Assembly (NCBI GenBank): GCA_964630785.1
Contig: CAZVZG010000004.1
Location: 62,001-126,000, forward strand
From: JADLCX01 sp964630785
Lineage (GTDB): Bacteria; Planctomycetota; Phycisphaerae; Phycisphaerales; UBA1924
Direction: 5' to 3'
DNA length: 64,000 bases
Position numbers and translations under genes: made by a program. Each line of letters starts with the position of its first letter. Position 1 is the first letter of the stretch. The notes under the pieces were generated by a model. The model searched no databases, had not been told where the DNA came from, and saw only the letters and a list, made by a program, of their open reading frames with translations. Of the stretch, positions 35,495 to 45,011 are shown piece after piece.

Positions 35495-37153
35495 ATGCAG
35501 GACACCTCGACAACTCCGTCCAGCCCGGTTTCGCCCGCCCCCCTCCCCCCCGCCACCCCCACCACCCCGGACGCGGCGCGGCCGGGCGATGCGGCCCGCG
35601 ACGGGGCCGCGATGATGGCGACGCGCCTGGACGATGCCTCGGGCGCGCCCCGCGTTCTTGCGACGCTGAACGACGACGGCTCGCGGAGGTGGCTCCGGCC
35701 GAAGGTGAGCAAGGGGCGGTTCCTGACGGGCCGGCGCGTGACCGCGTACGTGCTGATCGCGCTCTTCACGGTGCTCCCGCACCTTTCGGTGCACGGCAAG
35801 CCGATGGTGCTGCTGGACATCGCCTCGCAGCGGTTCATCATCTTCGGCAAGACGTTCCTGCCGACGGACACGCTGCTGCTGGCGCTGCTGCTGGTCGGCG
35901 TGTTCCTGACGATCTTTTTTGTCACCGCGCTCTTCGGGCGGGTTTGGTGCGGGTGGGCGTGCCCGCAGACGGTGTACATGGAGTTCGTGTTCCGCCCGCT
36001 CGAACGGCTCTTCGAGGGCGCGCCGGGACGCAGGAAGAAGGGCTGGCTGGCCGAGTCGGGGTTCGGCAAGGTGCTGCGACCGGCGGTTTCGCTGGCGGTG
36101 TGCCTCTACCTGGCGCACACGTTCCTGGCCTACTTCGTGGGCGTGGACAAACTCCGGCTGTGGATGACGCAGTCGCCGCTGGACCACCCGACGCCATTCC
36201 TGGTGATGGCCCTGACCACCGGGCTGATGATGTTCGACTTCATGTACTTCCGCGAGCAGACGTGCATCGTTGCGTGCCCGTACGGGCGGTTGCAGGGAAC
36301 GCTGCTTGACCGGCAGTCGCTGGTGATCGGCTACGACCGCGCCCGCGGAGAGCCGCGGGGCAAGGCCAAGCGGAAGGCCACGGTGTCGCTCCCGGTGCTT
36401 GAATTCAGCGGGGTGGGCGGGGGGGTTGGGGGGGTCAAGGGGGGCGCGGATCAGGGCACGGGCGATTGCGTGGACTGCGAACTGTGCGTGACCACCTGCC
36501 CGACCGGCATCGACATCCGTAACGGCCTGCAGATGGAGTGCATCGGGTGCGCCCAGTGCATCGACGCGTGCGACGCGGTGATGGACAAGATCAACCGGCC
36601 GCGGGGGCTGATCCGGTACTCGTCGCAGGCGCGGCTCGCGGGCGAGACCGCCCGCACGGTGCGGGCTCGGACGGTGATCTACCCCGCGTTGCTAACGGTG
36701 ATCGGCGTCGCGTTCGTGCTCGTGCTGCTGAGCCAGGCGCCCGCAAACGTGACCGTGCTTCGCGGGTTGGGACGCCCGTACACGCTGCTGCCCGACGGCT
36801 CGGTGGAGAACAATATCCGCATCAAGGTGCTCAACCGGACGGAACAGCCGGTCACGTACACGTTCAGCGCGAGCGATGCGCACGGCGTGGCGAGCTTGAG
36901 GTCGGATGAGAACCCGGCGACCGTGAAGCCGGGCGAATCGCGGACGTTCTCGGCGATCGTGGTGGCCCCGGCGGGTGCGTTCTCGGGCGGCACGCTCTCC
37001 ACGACGGTGAACATCACCGACGGCGCGGGGTTCACACGCGATGTTCGATACACGCTCCAGGGCCCGATGACGACGGGCAGGGCGCCGGTGCACGCCGGCG
37101 ATGGGAACAACGGCTCGGGCCCGTCGCACCCCAACGGTCCGGGAAACTCGTGA
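35495..37153 (+). CDS. ccoG: Cytochrome c oxidase accessory protein CcoG (FixG)
   Basis: 552 aa from an ATG at 35495; the open frame upstream overlaps ccoP and is not coding. Pro/Thr-rich N-terminus, then membrane helices with WCGWACPQTVYMEFVFRPLE and CIVACPYGRLQG. A double 4Fe-4S ferredoxin motif starts at C325 (CVDCELCVTTCP) and continues with CIGCAQCIDACD. The C-terminal third is an Ig-like periplasmic domain (NNIRIKVLNRTEQPVTYTF). CcoG acts as a cupric reductase in oxidase assembly. A Gly-rich insert (GVGGGVGGVKGG) just before the clusters is encoded by G-runs at 36408-36446 and is absent from typical members. Confidence 0.93.
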   Translation: MQDTSTTPSSPVSPAPLPPATPTTPDAARPGDAARDGAAMMATRLDDASGAPRVLATLNDDGSRRWLRPKVSKGRFLTGRRVTAYVLIALFTVLPHLSVHGKPMVLLDIASQRFIIFGKTFLPTDTLLLALLLVGVFLTIFFVTALFGRVWCGWACPQTVYMEFVFRPLERLFEGAPGRRKKGWLAESGFGKVLRPAVSLAVCLYLAHTFLAYFVGVDKLRLWMTQSPLDHPTPFLVMALTTGLMMFDFMYFREQTCIVACPYGRLQGTLLDRQSLVIGYDRARGEPRGKAKRKATVSLPVLEFSGVGGGVGGVKGGADQGTGDCVDCELCVTTCPTGIDIRNGLQMECIGCAQCIDACDAVMDKINRPRGLIRYSSQARLAGETARTVRARTVIYPALLTVIGVAFVLVLLSQAPANVTVLRGLGRPYTLLPDGSVENNIRIKVLNRTEQPVTYTFSASDAHGVASLRSDENPATVKPGESRTFSAIVVAPAGAFSGGTLSTTVNITDGAGFTRDVRYTLQGPMTTGRAPVHAGDGNNGSGPSHPNGPGNS

Positions 37154-37160
37154 GGAAGCC

Positions 37161-37676
37161 ATGAAAAAAGGCGCTCTCTGGCCCGCGGCGATCGTCGGAC
37201 TCATCGGACTCAACGTCTCGATCGTGGGCGTCACGGTGTATCTGGCAACCAGCGACCCGTCCGCGGTGGTGGAGCCCGGCTATTACGAGAAGGCATTGGC
37301 GTGGAACCAGACCGCGCGCCTGCGCGAAGCCAGCGCCAGGCTGGGGTGGAAGGCTGGGATCGGTGTGGCCGGCGATCGGCTCACGGTCCGCCTGAGCGAC
37401 TCCGCCGGCGCGCCCGTCGCGGGCGCGGCCGTGAGCGTGGTCGCGTTCGCAGACGCCCGCGCGGGCGACCGGCAGGACTTGTCGCTCGCGGCGTACTCGC
37501 CGGGCGAGTACGCCGGCCCGATGCGAGTGAGCCGGGCGGGGCTGTGGCAGTTCCGCATCGAGGCCCGGCGCGGCGCGGACACGTTTGTCAGCACGATCGA
37601 GCAGGACCTGGCGACGGACACCGCGGACGGTCACGCAAACGCGCCCGTCGCCGATGGCCGGAGGGCGTCCCCATGA
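37161..37676 (+). CDS. ccoH: FixH/CcoH-like assembly protein
   Basis: 171 aa from an ATG at 37161 with AGGAAG upstream. One N-terminal TM helix (WPAAIVGLIGLNVSIVGVTVYLAT) followed by the FixH signature VVEPGYYEKALAWNQTARLREASARLGWKA, then a small periplasmic beta domain. FixH-type proteins are needed for cbb3 maturation. It overlaps the next gene by four bases. Confidence 0.88.
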   Translation: MKKGALWPAAIVGLIGLNVSIVGVTVYLATSDPSAVVEPGYYEKALAWNQTARLREASARLGWKAGIGVAGDRLTVRLSDSAGAPVAGAAVSVVAFADARAGDRQDLSLAAYSPGEYAGPMRVSRAGLWQFRIEARRGADTFVSTIEQDLATDTADGHANAPVADGRRASP

Positions 37677-38464
37677 TCGCGACGTTCTCGGCGGTGTTCG
37701 TCGCCAGCCTGCTCGGCTCCACGCACTGCGCGGGGATGTGCGGCGCGTTTCTGGCTGTGGCCGTCGCGCCCTCGCAGAAGGCCGGAGGGTCGAGGCTGAA
37801 GTCCCGTGCGACGCTCCTGGGCGCATACAACGCGGGCAGGCTGATCACCTACACCGTGCTCGGCACGATCGCCGGCGGCGTGGGGGCCGCGGTGGACCTG
37901 GGCGGTTCGCTCGTGGGCGTGCAGCGCGCGGCGACCGTCGGGGCCGGACTGTTCATCCTGGCGTTCGGCGTCGTGGCGGTGTTGCGGCACTTGAACGTGC
38001 CGATCCGCAGGGCGCCGATCCCCAAGGCTCTGCAAACGCTGGTCATCCGGGCGCACAAGGTCGCCGACCGATTGCCGCCGTTCGGGCGCGCCCTCACCGT
38101 CGGCCTGCTCACCACGCTCCTGCCGTGCGGATGGCTGTGGGCGTTCGTCATCACCGCGGCCGGGACGGCGCACCCCGCGTACGGCGCGCTGGTCATGGGC
38201 GCGTTCTGGCTCGGCACGCTCCCGATCATGATGAGCCTGGGGATGGGGATCCAGACGCTGACCGGACGCCTGGGGTCCAAACTGCCGCTGGCGACCTCGG
38301 TGCTGCTGGTCGTGATCGGGCTGTACACGGTGGCCGGACGGCTGGCCGTTCCGGCGATCGCGATGCCGATGCCGCACGCCGGTGCGAAGGTTGAGATTCC
38401 CGATCCCGATCATCCGCCGCCTTGCCCGCTGTGCGATCCACAGGAGGCCGCCCGTGGTGGCTGA
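37673..38464 (+). CDS. SafE/UreH-like membrane protein of the cbb3 operon
   Basis: 263 aa from an ATG at 37673. Six or so helices with the signature LLGSTHCAGMCGAFLAVAV (Cys-rich first helix) and LLTTLLPCGWLWAFVITAAG, as in the sulfite exporter TauE/SafE-like or urease accessory UreH family regularly found next to ccoI. The C-terminus has CPLCDP. A role in copper or thiol handling for oxidase assembly is suggested by the conserved cysteines and context but is not established. It overlaps ccoH by 4 bases and ccoI by 11. Confidence 0.85.
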   Translation: MIATFSAVFVASLLGSTHCAGMCGAFLAVAVAPSQKAGGSRLKSRATLLGAYNAGRLITYTVLGTIAGGVGAAVDLGGSLVGVQRAATVGAGLFILAFGVVAVLRHLNVPIRRAPIPKALQTLVIRAHKVADRLPPFGRALTVGLLTTLLPCGWLWAFVITAAGTAHPAYGALVMGAFWLGTLPIMMSLGMGIQTLTGRLGSKLPLATSVLLVVIGLYTVAGRLAVPAIAMPMPHAGAKVEIPDPDHPPPCPLCDPQEAARGG

Positions 38465-41072
38465 GGCGAATCACGCTCGGGGACGGGCCGATGCGGACGC
38501 GCGGGTGACGTGCGTTCACTGCGGACTGGCGGTGCCGCCGGGGCTCATCGAGCCGTCGCGTCCCACGGATCGCCAGTTCTGTTGTCACGGTTGCGAGACC
38601 GCCTACGCCGTGATCCACGCCTGCGGGCTGGAACGCTACTACGCGCTGCTGCAACACTCGAGCGAGGCTCCCTCGCGCCCGGCTCGGGCCACGAGCCGCA
38701 AATACGCCGAGTACGACGACGAGGCCTTCGCCCGACTCTACGTGACGCCCGCGGCGGATGCAAAGGATGCTTCGAGTCCCACGCTGCTGCGCACAGAACT
38801 GTTCGTGGACAACGTCCACTGCGCGGCGTGCCTGTGGCTGTTGGAAAAACTGCCGCGGGTCGTGCCGGGGGTGATCGAGGCGCGGGTCGATCTGCGTCGG
38901 CGGGCGGTGACGATCGTGTGGGACCCGACCCGGACACCGCTGTCGAGAGCGGCCGCGGCACTGGATTCGCTGGGCTACCCCCCCCACCCCGTGCGTCAGG
39001 CGTCAGCGCTGGCCGCGCGTCGCGCGGAGGATCGGCGTCACCTGGTGCGACTGGGCATCGCGGGCGCGTGCGCGGGCAACGTGATGCTGCTGGCGTTCTC
39101 GCTTTACGCGGGGCTGCTCGACGGCATCGAGCCGGTGTACGCGCGGCTGTTCTCGTGGATGAGCCTGGGGTTCACGGCGGTTTCGCTCGCGTGGCCGGGA
39201 CGGGTGTTCTTCCGCGGGGCGATCGCCGCGATCCGCACGCGGACACTGCACCTGGACCTCCCGATCGCGCTGGGGCTTACGGGAGGCGCGCTGTGGAGCG
39301 CGTACGTCACGGTCTTCGATACCCACGGCGGGCGCGTCGCGGGCGCGGGCGGGGTCTACTACGACTCGCTGGCGATGCTTGTGTTCGCGCTGCTCATCGG
39401 GCGGTTCATCCAGCACCGCCAGCAGCGGTGGGCTGGCGACAACGTGGAACTGCTTTTTTCGCTGAGCCCGACCTCGGCGCGGCTGGTCGAGGAGGACGGC
39501 GTGCGCGAGGTGCCGGTCGAGGCCCTGCAACGGGGGCAGCTCGTCGAGGTGCTCGCCGGGGACAGTTTCCCCGTGGATGGGCTGGTCGAATCGGGTTGCT
39601 CGCAGGTGGACCAGTCGGTGCTCACGGGCGAATCTCGGCCGGTGGACGCCTCGCCGGGCGGAGCCGTCGCCGCCGGCGCGACCAATCTCACGGCGACGCT
39701 GCGCGTGCGCGTGGAGGCCACGGGGCCCGAGACGCGCGTCGGCAGGCTGATGAAGCTCGTGGAAGAGTGCTCGCGAAGGCGAGCGCCGATCGTGCAACTG
39801 GCCGACAGGATGGCGGGCTGGTTTGTCGCGGCGATGATGCTGCTGGCGGCGGTCACCGTCGCGCTCTGGTGGAGCAGCAACCCCGCGCGGGGCGTGCAGA
39901 ACGCGATCGCCCTGCTGATCGTCGCCTGCCCGTGCGGCCTGGGGCTCGCGACGCCACTGGCGATGACGATCGCCCTCGGGCGTGCGGCCAGAGAGGGGCT
40001 GCTGGTCAAGGGTGCCGACGCGCTGCAGGTGCTCGCCAGGCCGGGCGTACTGTTCCTGGACAAGACGGGCACGATCACGCAGGGCCGGCTCGCGCTTCTG
40101 GAATGGTGCGGCGATGCGTGGCTGCGCCCGCTGGTCGGCGAACTCGAGTCCCAGTCGACGCACCCGGTCGCCCGCGCGCTGGCCGCGGAGGGCCCGCGCG
40201 GCGCGAGCGAGACCGCCGCAACGACGGTCGAGGTGGAGACGACCGTCGGCGGCGGTATCTCGGGCATCGTGGGCGGGCGGCGGGTGGCCGCCGGCTCGGC
40301 CCGATACCTCGCGTCGCGCGGTATCGACGCGGGGCCCGGGTTGACGAGCCTGGCCGAGAGCGCGGCCGCACGCGGCCGCACACCCGTGTTCGTGGCGGCC
40401 GACGGCCGAGCCGCGGCCCTGGCGGTGCTCGGCGATCCGCTTCGACCGGACGCGAAGAGTTCGATCGACGCCCTTCGCAACACAGGCTGGGACGTGCGGA
40501 TCCTCTCGGGCGACCACGGCGCGACCGTCGCGGCGGTGGCCGCGCAGCTCGGGCTGCCGACCGGGGCGTCGCGAGGGGGGGCGACGCCCGAGGACAAACT
40601 CGCGGAGATCGAGCGCGCGCGGGCGGAGCGGCCCGAGCGTGCAGTGGTCATGGTCGGCGACGGCGTCAACGACGCGGCCGCGCTCGCGGCGGCCTCGGTG
40701 GGCGTGGCGGTGCACGGCGGCGCCGAGGCGAGCCTGACGGCGGCGGATATTTCGGTCACACGCCCCGGTCTGAGCCCGTTGGTGGATTTGCTGGCCGGAT
40801 CGCGCCGCACCATGTCGGCGATCAGGGTGAACTTGGGCGTGAGTCTGGCGTACAACGCGCTGGCCGCGGCGTTGTGCATGACGGGCGTGGTGACGCCCCT
40901 GATGGCGGCGATCCTGATGCCGACCAGCTCGCTCACCGTGCTGGCCCTGTCGTTCAGGGCGTGGGGTGGAGGGCGTGGGCGGACCAAGCGGCTTCCAAAG
41001 TCTCCGGTGAAGCCGGATACGACGGCGGTGGAGGTCGAGTTGGCCGTCCCCACGGGCGCGGCCGCGGCCTAG
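38454..41072 (+). CDS. ccoI: Copper-translocating P1B-type ATPase CcoI
   Basis: 872 aa from the first of two GTGs at 38454, six bases after CAGGAGG. Order: N-terminal metal site CVHCGLAVPPG and CCHGCETAY, a heavy-metal domain with CAAC (123-126), eight helices, actuator TGESRPVDASPGG, the membrane CPC (492-494), the phosphorylation motif DKTGT (Asp536), SQSTHPVARAL and GDGVNDAAALAAASVGVAV. CcoI exports copper for the CuB centre of cbb3 oxidase. It lies in the fixed order ccoG-H-I-S. Confidence 0.94.
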   Translation: MVAEANHARGRADADARVTCVHCGLAVPPGLIEPSRPTDRQFCCHGCETAYAVIHACGLERYYALLQHSSEAPSRPARATSRKYAEYDDEAFARLYVTPAADAKDASSPTLLRTELFVDNVHCAACLWLLEKLPRVVPGVIEARVDLRRRAVTIVWDPTRTPLSRAAAALDSLGYPPHPVRQASALAARRAEDRRHLVRLGIAGACAGNVMLLAFSLYAGLLDGIEPVYARLFSWMSLGFTAVSLAWPGRVFFRGAIAAIRTRTLHLDLPIALGLTGGALWSAYVTVFDTHGGRVAGAGGVYYDSLAMLVFALLIGRFIQHRQQRWAGDNVELLFSLSPTSARLVEEDGVREVPVEALQRGQLVEVLAGDSFPVDGLVESGCSQVDQSVLTGESRPVDASPGGAVAAGATNLTATLRVRVEATGPETRVGRLMKLVEECSRRRAPIVQLADRMAGWFVAAMMLLAAVTVALWWSSNPARGVQNAIALLIVACPCGLGLATPLAMTIALGRAAREGLLVKGADALQVLARPGVLFLDKTGTITQGRLALLEWCGDAWLRPLVGELESQSTHPVARALAAEGPRGASETAATTVEVETTVGGGISGIVGGRRVAAGSARYLASRGIDAGPGLTSLAESAAARGRTPVFVAADGRAAALAVLGDPLRPDAKSSIDALRNTGWDVRILSGDHGATVAAVAAQLGLPTGASRGGATPEDKLAEIERARAERPERAVVMVGDGVNDAAALAAASVGVAVHGGAEASLTAADISVTRPGLSPLVDLLAGSRRTMSAIRVNLGVSLAYNALAAALCMTGVVTPLMAAILMPTSSLTVLALSFRAWGGGRGRTKRLPKSPVKPDTTAVEVELAVPTGAAAA

Positions 41073-41104
41073 CCTTTTGGGGCGTCTTGCGTGAGGGTCC
41101 GGCG

Positions 41105-41296
41105 ATGTCCGTGATCTACATCATGATCCCGCTGGCGTTCCTGCTCGCTTTCGCGGCGGTGGCGGCGTTTGTGTGGGCCGCCCGGAGCGGGCAGTACGAC
41201 GATGTGGACTCGGCCGCGGCCCGGATGATCACCGACGACGACAGCGACGGCAAGACATCGGGTCAGAACCGGCCCGGGCAGGGGTCGGTACACTGA
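41105..41296 (+). CDS. ccoS: cbb3 assembly protein CcoS
   Basis: 63 aa from an ATG at 41105. One TM helix (IPLAFLLAFAAVAAFVWAARSGQYDD) with the characteristic RSGQYDDVDSAAARM segment just after it. Length and position after ccoI identify it. CcoS is required for cofactor insertion into CcoN. Confidence 0.9.
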   Translation: MSVIYIMIPLAFLLAFAAVAAFVWAARSGQYDDVDSAAARMITDDDSDGKTSGQNRPGQGSVH

Positions 41297-41302
41297 TTTG
41301 CG

Positions 41303-43939
41303 GTGGACGGCCACGCCTCACTCCCGCGGGCGCCCGTCACCCCGGAGCAATCGGTGTCCGCGACCCCGCACGAGGACGTGACCGTGGCCGGCCCCGCCGT
41401 GGGCGAGGCGGTGAGCCGGTTCTGGAACGAACGGGGGCGGGGTCACGCGGTGTCGGTGGACGAGGTGCTCGAATCGATGGGCCCCGTGGGCGATTACGCC
41501 CAGACACGGGCGACGGCGATCCGCGTGATCGCCAGCCAGGCGGCGGTGGTCTCGGGCGCGGTGGACACGAGCGAGGACGACCGCGCCACCGTGGAATCGT
41601 CGATCGGCGCCGCGTCGGGCAAGATCAAGCGGCACGGGCCGATGCCTCAGATCGACGGGTACGACCTGGTCGCGTGCCTGGGCGCGGGCGGCATGGGGGC
41701 GGTGTTCGAGGGGTATCAGAGTTCGACGGGCCGGCGCGTCGCGGTGAAGTTCATGCTCGACGCCGCGGGGATGCACGAGGCCTCGCGCAAGCGCTTCGAG
41801 CGCGAGGTGGAGGTGGTGGCCCGGCTGGAGCACCCCGGCATCGTGTCGGTGATCGACTCGGGCGTGCGCAAGGGCAAGTACTTCTACGTGATGGAGTACG
41901 TCACGGGGAAGATGCTCGACAAGGCGATGGAGCCGGGCGTCTGTGCCGCCGAGACCGCGATCGGGCTGGTGACGCGGGTGTGCGATGCGGTCGATTACGC
42001 GCACCAGCGGGGCGTGCTGCACCGCGATCTCAAGCCCAGCAATGTCATTGTGGATGAGAAGGGTTCGCCGCACCTGCTGGACTTCGGACTGGCCAAGGTG
42101 TTCGACCCGTCCGCGAGCGACGGCGGCTCGCACGGGCAGATGGGCCTGACGATCTCGGGCCCCGGCCACCTGCTGGGAACGCTGGCGTACATGTCGCCCG
42201 AGCAGGCCCGCGGCCGGCACGACGAGACGAGCGTGCGGACGGACGTGTATTCGCTGGGAGCGATCGCGTACGAACTGCTCACCGGGCGGCTGCCATGCCT
42301 GACGTCCGACAACCTGTCGGCGACGCTGGCGTCGATCATGGAGCAGGACCCGCCGGCGGTGTCGTCACTGCGTCGGGGCATCGGGCGCGATCTGGACGCC
42401 GTCGTGCTCAGGGCCCTGGAGAAGGACCCGCAGAAGCGGTACGCCACGGCGGGCGAGTTCGCCGCCGACCTGCGCCGGTACCTCGCGCACGAGCCGGTCG
42501 AGGCCCGGCGCGTGAGCGTCGCGGGGCGGACGTGGCGGTGGGTGCAGCGCAACCGGGCCGTGTCCACGGTCGCGGCGGTCGCGCTGGTGACGCTCTTGGG
42601 CGTTTCAGCGGTGCTGCTGCGGGGGCTCGTGCGCGAGCGGGACGACGCCAAATACAGCCTGGGCGTGCTGATGAACGCGCTCCAGGCCACCGACCCGGGC
42701 GCTCTGGCCAGAGAGCCGACCGTGGTGGACCTGCTCGACGGCGCGAACAAAGAACTGGACAGCAACCCGCCCCAGCGACGGATGACCGAGGCCGCCGTGC
42801 GCGAGATCCTCGGGAACATGTACTCGAAACTGGGTGCGTACGACCGGGCCCAGAAGGCGCAGTCGCGCGCGCTCCTGATGCTGCGCCGCGAGAAACCCGG
42901 CGACAATCCGGACGTGGCCGACGCGATGCACAACCTCGCGGCGACGCTCTGGTGGGAGGGCAAGTACGACCAGGCCGAACCGCTCTACACCGAAGCGCTG
43001 GAGATGAAGCGCCGGCTGTACCAGGGCGATAACCCCTCGATCGCCAAAACCATCACCCATCTTGCCGCGTGCAAGCTCCGCCGCAACCACCCGGCCGAGG
43101 CCCGGTCGCTCTACGACGAGGCGCTGGCGATGCAGCGCCGGCTGCACGGAGATTCGAGCCAGGAGGTGGCCGCGGCCATCAACAACGTGGCCAAGTGCGA
43201 GCTCGACGCCGAGCATTTCACGCGGGCCGAAAGCCTGTTCCGCCAGGCGCTGGCGATGATCACCCGGATCGCCGGCGACGAACACCCCGGCACGGCCGCG
43301 GCATCACAGAACCTCGGCGATTGCTTGAACAAGCAGGCCGCGGCGGCGCTGGTGAGGGGTGACGGGGCCGACGCGGCGCGGGCGTCGGCCGCGGCCAAGG
43401 ACGCTTTCGCGCGGGCCCTGCGCATCCGCAAGCGGATGTACCCGCGCGGGCACCACCTCGCGGCCGCGAGCCTGTGCGGCATGGCCCGGGCCGAGCTGTA
43501 CGCGGGCGAACTCGACAACGCCGAGCGCGACGCCCACGCCGGGCTGGAGATGTTCAGGCAGACCCGCAAGGCCGACCACCCCGACATCGCCGACGGGCTC
43601 GGGGCCGTGGGCATGGTGCAACTGGCCCGCGGCGAATCTTCCGCCGCGGCGGAGTCGATCACGGAGGCGTTGCGGATCCTGGAGCACACCCAGCCGCCCG
43701 CCGAATCGGAACTGGTCTCGCTCAGAACGTTGCTTGGCCGGGCCCAGCTCGCCGGCGGGCGGCTCGAAGAGGCTCAGGCCACGCTGGAGCGGGCGCTGGC
43801 GGATGCGCGAACGCTCCGCGGCGATCGGTCGGTCACAACGCTGGCCGCGGCCGTACCGCTCGTGGATGTGTACGCGGCGCGCGGCGAGCCCGAGAAGGCC
43901 GCGGCGTTGGCGCGAACGCTGTCAGAATCAGGAAAGTGA
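41303..43939 (+). CDS. Membrane Ser/Thr protein kinase with TPR ectodomain
   Basis: 878 aa from a GTG at 41303, six bases after ccoS. N-terminal 105 residues without a clear domain, then a Hanks-type kinase: glycine loop GAGGMG (127-132), VAVKFM (Lys149), HRDLKPSN (Asp242), DFGLAKV (Asp260), the activation segment ending SPEQA, and TDVYSLGAIAYELLTGRLP. A TM helix (VSTVAAVALVTLLGVSAVLL, about 415-435) is followed by about 440 extracytoplasmic residues of TPR repeats (ALLMLRREKPGDNPDVADAM, KYDQAEPLYTEALEMKRRL and similar). All catalytic residues are present. This kinase plus TPR design is very common in planctomycetes; the signal it senses is unknown. Tight spacing suggests co-transcription with the cco operon. 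Confidence 0.9.
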   Translation: MDGHASLPRAPVTPEQSVSATPHEDVTVAGPAVGEAVSRFWNERGRGHAVSVDEVLESMGPVGDYAQTRATAIRVIASQAAVVSGAVDTSEDDRATVESSIGAASGKIKRHGPMPQIDGYDLVACLGAGGMGAVFEGYQSSTGRRVAVKFMLDAAGMHEASRKRFEREVEVVARLEHPGIVSVIDSGVRKGKYFYVMEYVTGKMLDKAMEPGVCAAETAIGLVTRVCDAVDYAHQRGVLHRDLKPSNVIVDEKGSPHLLDFGLAKVFDPSASDGGSHGQMGLTISGPGHLLGTLAYMSPEQARGRHDETSVRTDVYSLGAIAYELLTGRLPCLTSDNLSATLASIMEQDPPAVSSLRRGIGRDLDAVVLRALEKDPQKRYATAGEFAADLRRYLAHEPVEARRVSVAGRTWRWVQRNRAVSTVAAVALVTLLGVSAVLLRGLVRERDDAKYSLGVLMNALQATDPGALAREPTVVDLLDGANKELDSNPPQRRMTEAAVREILGNMYSKLGAYDRAQKAQSRALLMLRREKPGDNPDVADAMHNLAATLWWEGKYDQAEPLYTEALEMKRRLYQGDNPSIAKTITHLAACKLRRNHPAEARSLYDEALAMQRRLHGDSSQEVAAAINNVAKCELDAEHFTRAESLFRQALAMITRIAGDEHPGTAAASQNLGDCLNKQAAAALVRGDGADAARASAAAKDAFARALRIRKRMYPRGHHLAAASLCGMARAELYAGELDNAERDAHAGLEMFRQTRKADHPDIADGLGAVGMVQLARGESSAAAESITEALRILEHTQPPAESELVSLRTLLGRAQLAGGRLEEAQATLERALADARTLRGDRSVTTLAAAVPLVDVYAARGEPEKAAALARTLSESGK

Positions 43940-43949
43940 ATGAGGACGA

Positions 43950-44636
43950 TCACCGCCGGCGGCGGCGGGCGAGCATCAATCCGCCGAGCAGGAGCGAGCC
44001 GCTCGCGGGCGCCGGAACGTCGTACCACGTCACGCCCTCGACGTCGATGAAGTAAGTTCCGGTCTGGCCCTCGCCGGTCCAGTCCGAGAGCGGGTTGATC
44101 CCGCCCGCGCCGTCCGGCCCGGAGACCTCGGTCGGCGAGGCGAAGAAGAAGAGTGGCCCCGTGTTGCTCACGGGCACGCGCCCCACGCCGCTCACGCCCA
44201 GCGCATACACGCCGGGCAGCAGGACCATCGCGCCGGAACCATCGGTCGCGGACCCGGTCAGGATCGGCAGCAGACCCGACGGCGTGTTGTTGTTGGCGAG
44301 CAGACCCAGGGCCTGGCCCGGCAGCGTCACGTTGAAGAGGAATAGTTGCGGATCGAACTCGGCCTCGCCCACCGTGAACGAAAACGTCGAGGGCGCGGAG
44401 ATCCGCAGGAGGTACATGTCCTCGTAGTCCGGTCCGCCGCCCGGGCCGAAGGGCGAGCCTGCGCTGAGCGTGCCGCTGATGGACGTAATCGGACCGGTGC
44501 CGGTGATCGGCTGGGCCGTCTCCAGCGTGGACCCGGCGTCGATCGCGCCCTCGATCCAGTCAGGGCCGGCCTGGGCGCTGCCCGCAATGAGAACCACGGC
44601 CGCGCTCGCGGCCACACACGCACAAATAGATCGCAT
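43950..44636 (-). CDS. Secreted protein with PEP-CTERM-like sorting tail
   Basis: 228 aa from an ATG at 44636. Signal peptide MRSICACVAASAAVVLIAGSAQA, cleaved near residue 23. The body is a calcium-binding, PPC-like beta domain (TAQPITGTGPITSISGTL, DYEDMYLLRISAPSTFSFTV, LPGVYALGVSGVG). The end is a short sorting signal: VPAPASGSLLLGG, a hydrophobic stretch, then LARRRRR. That is the tripartite PEP-CTERM layout with PAPAS in place of the usual PEP, a variant familiar from Phycisphaerae. It is a probable substrate of the exosortase at 21362-22444. Confidence 0.82.
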   Translation of the reverse strand: MRSICACVAASAAVVLIAGSAQAGPDWIEGAIDAGSTLETAQPITGTGPITSISGTLSAGSPFGPGGGPDYEDMYLLRISAPSTFSFTVGEAEFDPQLFLFNVTLPGQALGLLANNNTPSGLLPILTGSATDGSGAMVLLPGVYALGVSGVGRVPVSNTGPLFFFASPTEVSGPDGAGGINPLSDWTGEGQTGTYFIDVEGVTWYDVPAPASGSLLLGGLMLARRRRR

Positions 44637-44976
44637 TTCTCTCTCACTCTCCGCCCATCGTGGGGCATCCACCGGCCCGCCGCGGCGGCGCGAAGGCCGG
44701 CCATCGGCGGGGTCTCTCTACGGCACAAGGTACATGGCCGCGCCGGGCAAGCAAGAGGAGGCCCGCCCGATCACTGCGAAATCGCCGGTTTGGAGGGGGT
44801 GGGGAGGTCCCAGAACCCTGCGGCGTTGCCCGGCGAGCCGACTCTCAACGATCTGTTGAAATGGAGACGGCTCGCTTGGATGGGCTTCCGGCCGCAATGA
44901 TTCCAGGTCAGCGGCGTCAAGGCCCGCTGTCGTTCGGCATCGTCCGACTTCGCCCGAGAGGCAATTCAAGCCGCGC
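44637..44976. other. Intergenic stretch before the leaderless-type promoter
   Basis: About 340 bases without a recognised gene; short open frames here have no ribosome site or signal. It separates divergent genes. Confidence 0.4.
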
Positions 44977-45005
44977 TTGACGTGCCTGTATTGTGCCTGT
45001 ATATT
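44977..45005 (+). promoter_or_regulatory. Sigma-70-type promoter for a leaderless transcript
   Basis: TTGACG (44977-44982), a 17-base spacer, TATATT (45000-45005). The start codon ATG at 45012 lies only six bases after the -10 hexamer, at the expected transcription start, so the mRNA would have no leader. The spacer contains two copies of TGCCTGTAT that overlap the -10 box. Confidence 0.6.
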
Positions 45006-45011
45006 CACGAC

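Noticed and set aside
38510..41296. Open frame of over 900 codons overlapping ccoI
   Set aside because: Alternate frame of ccoI; only its last 63 codons (ccoS) are real.
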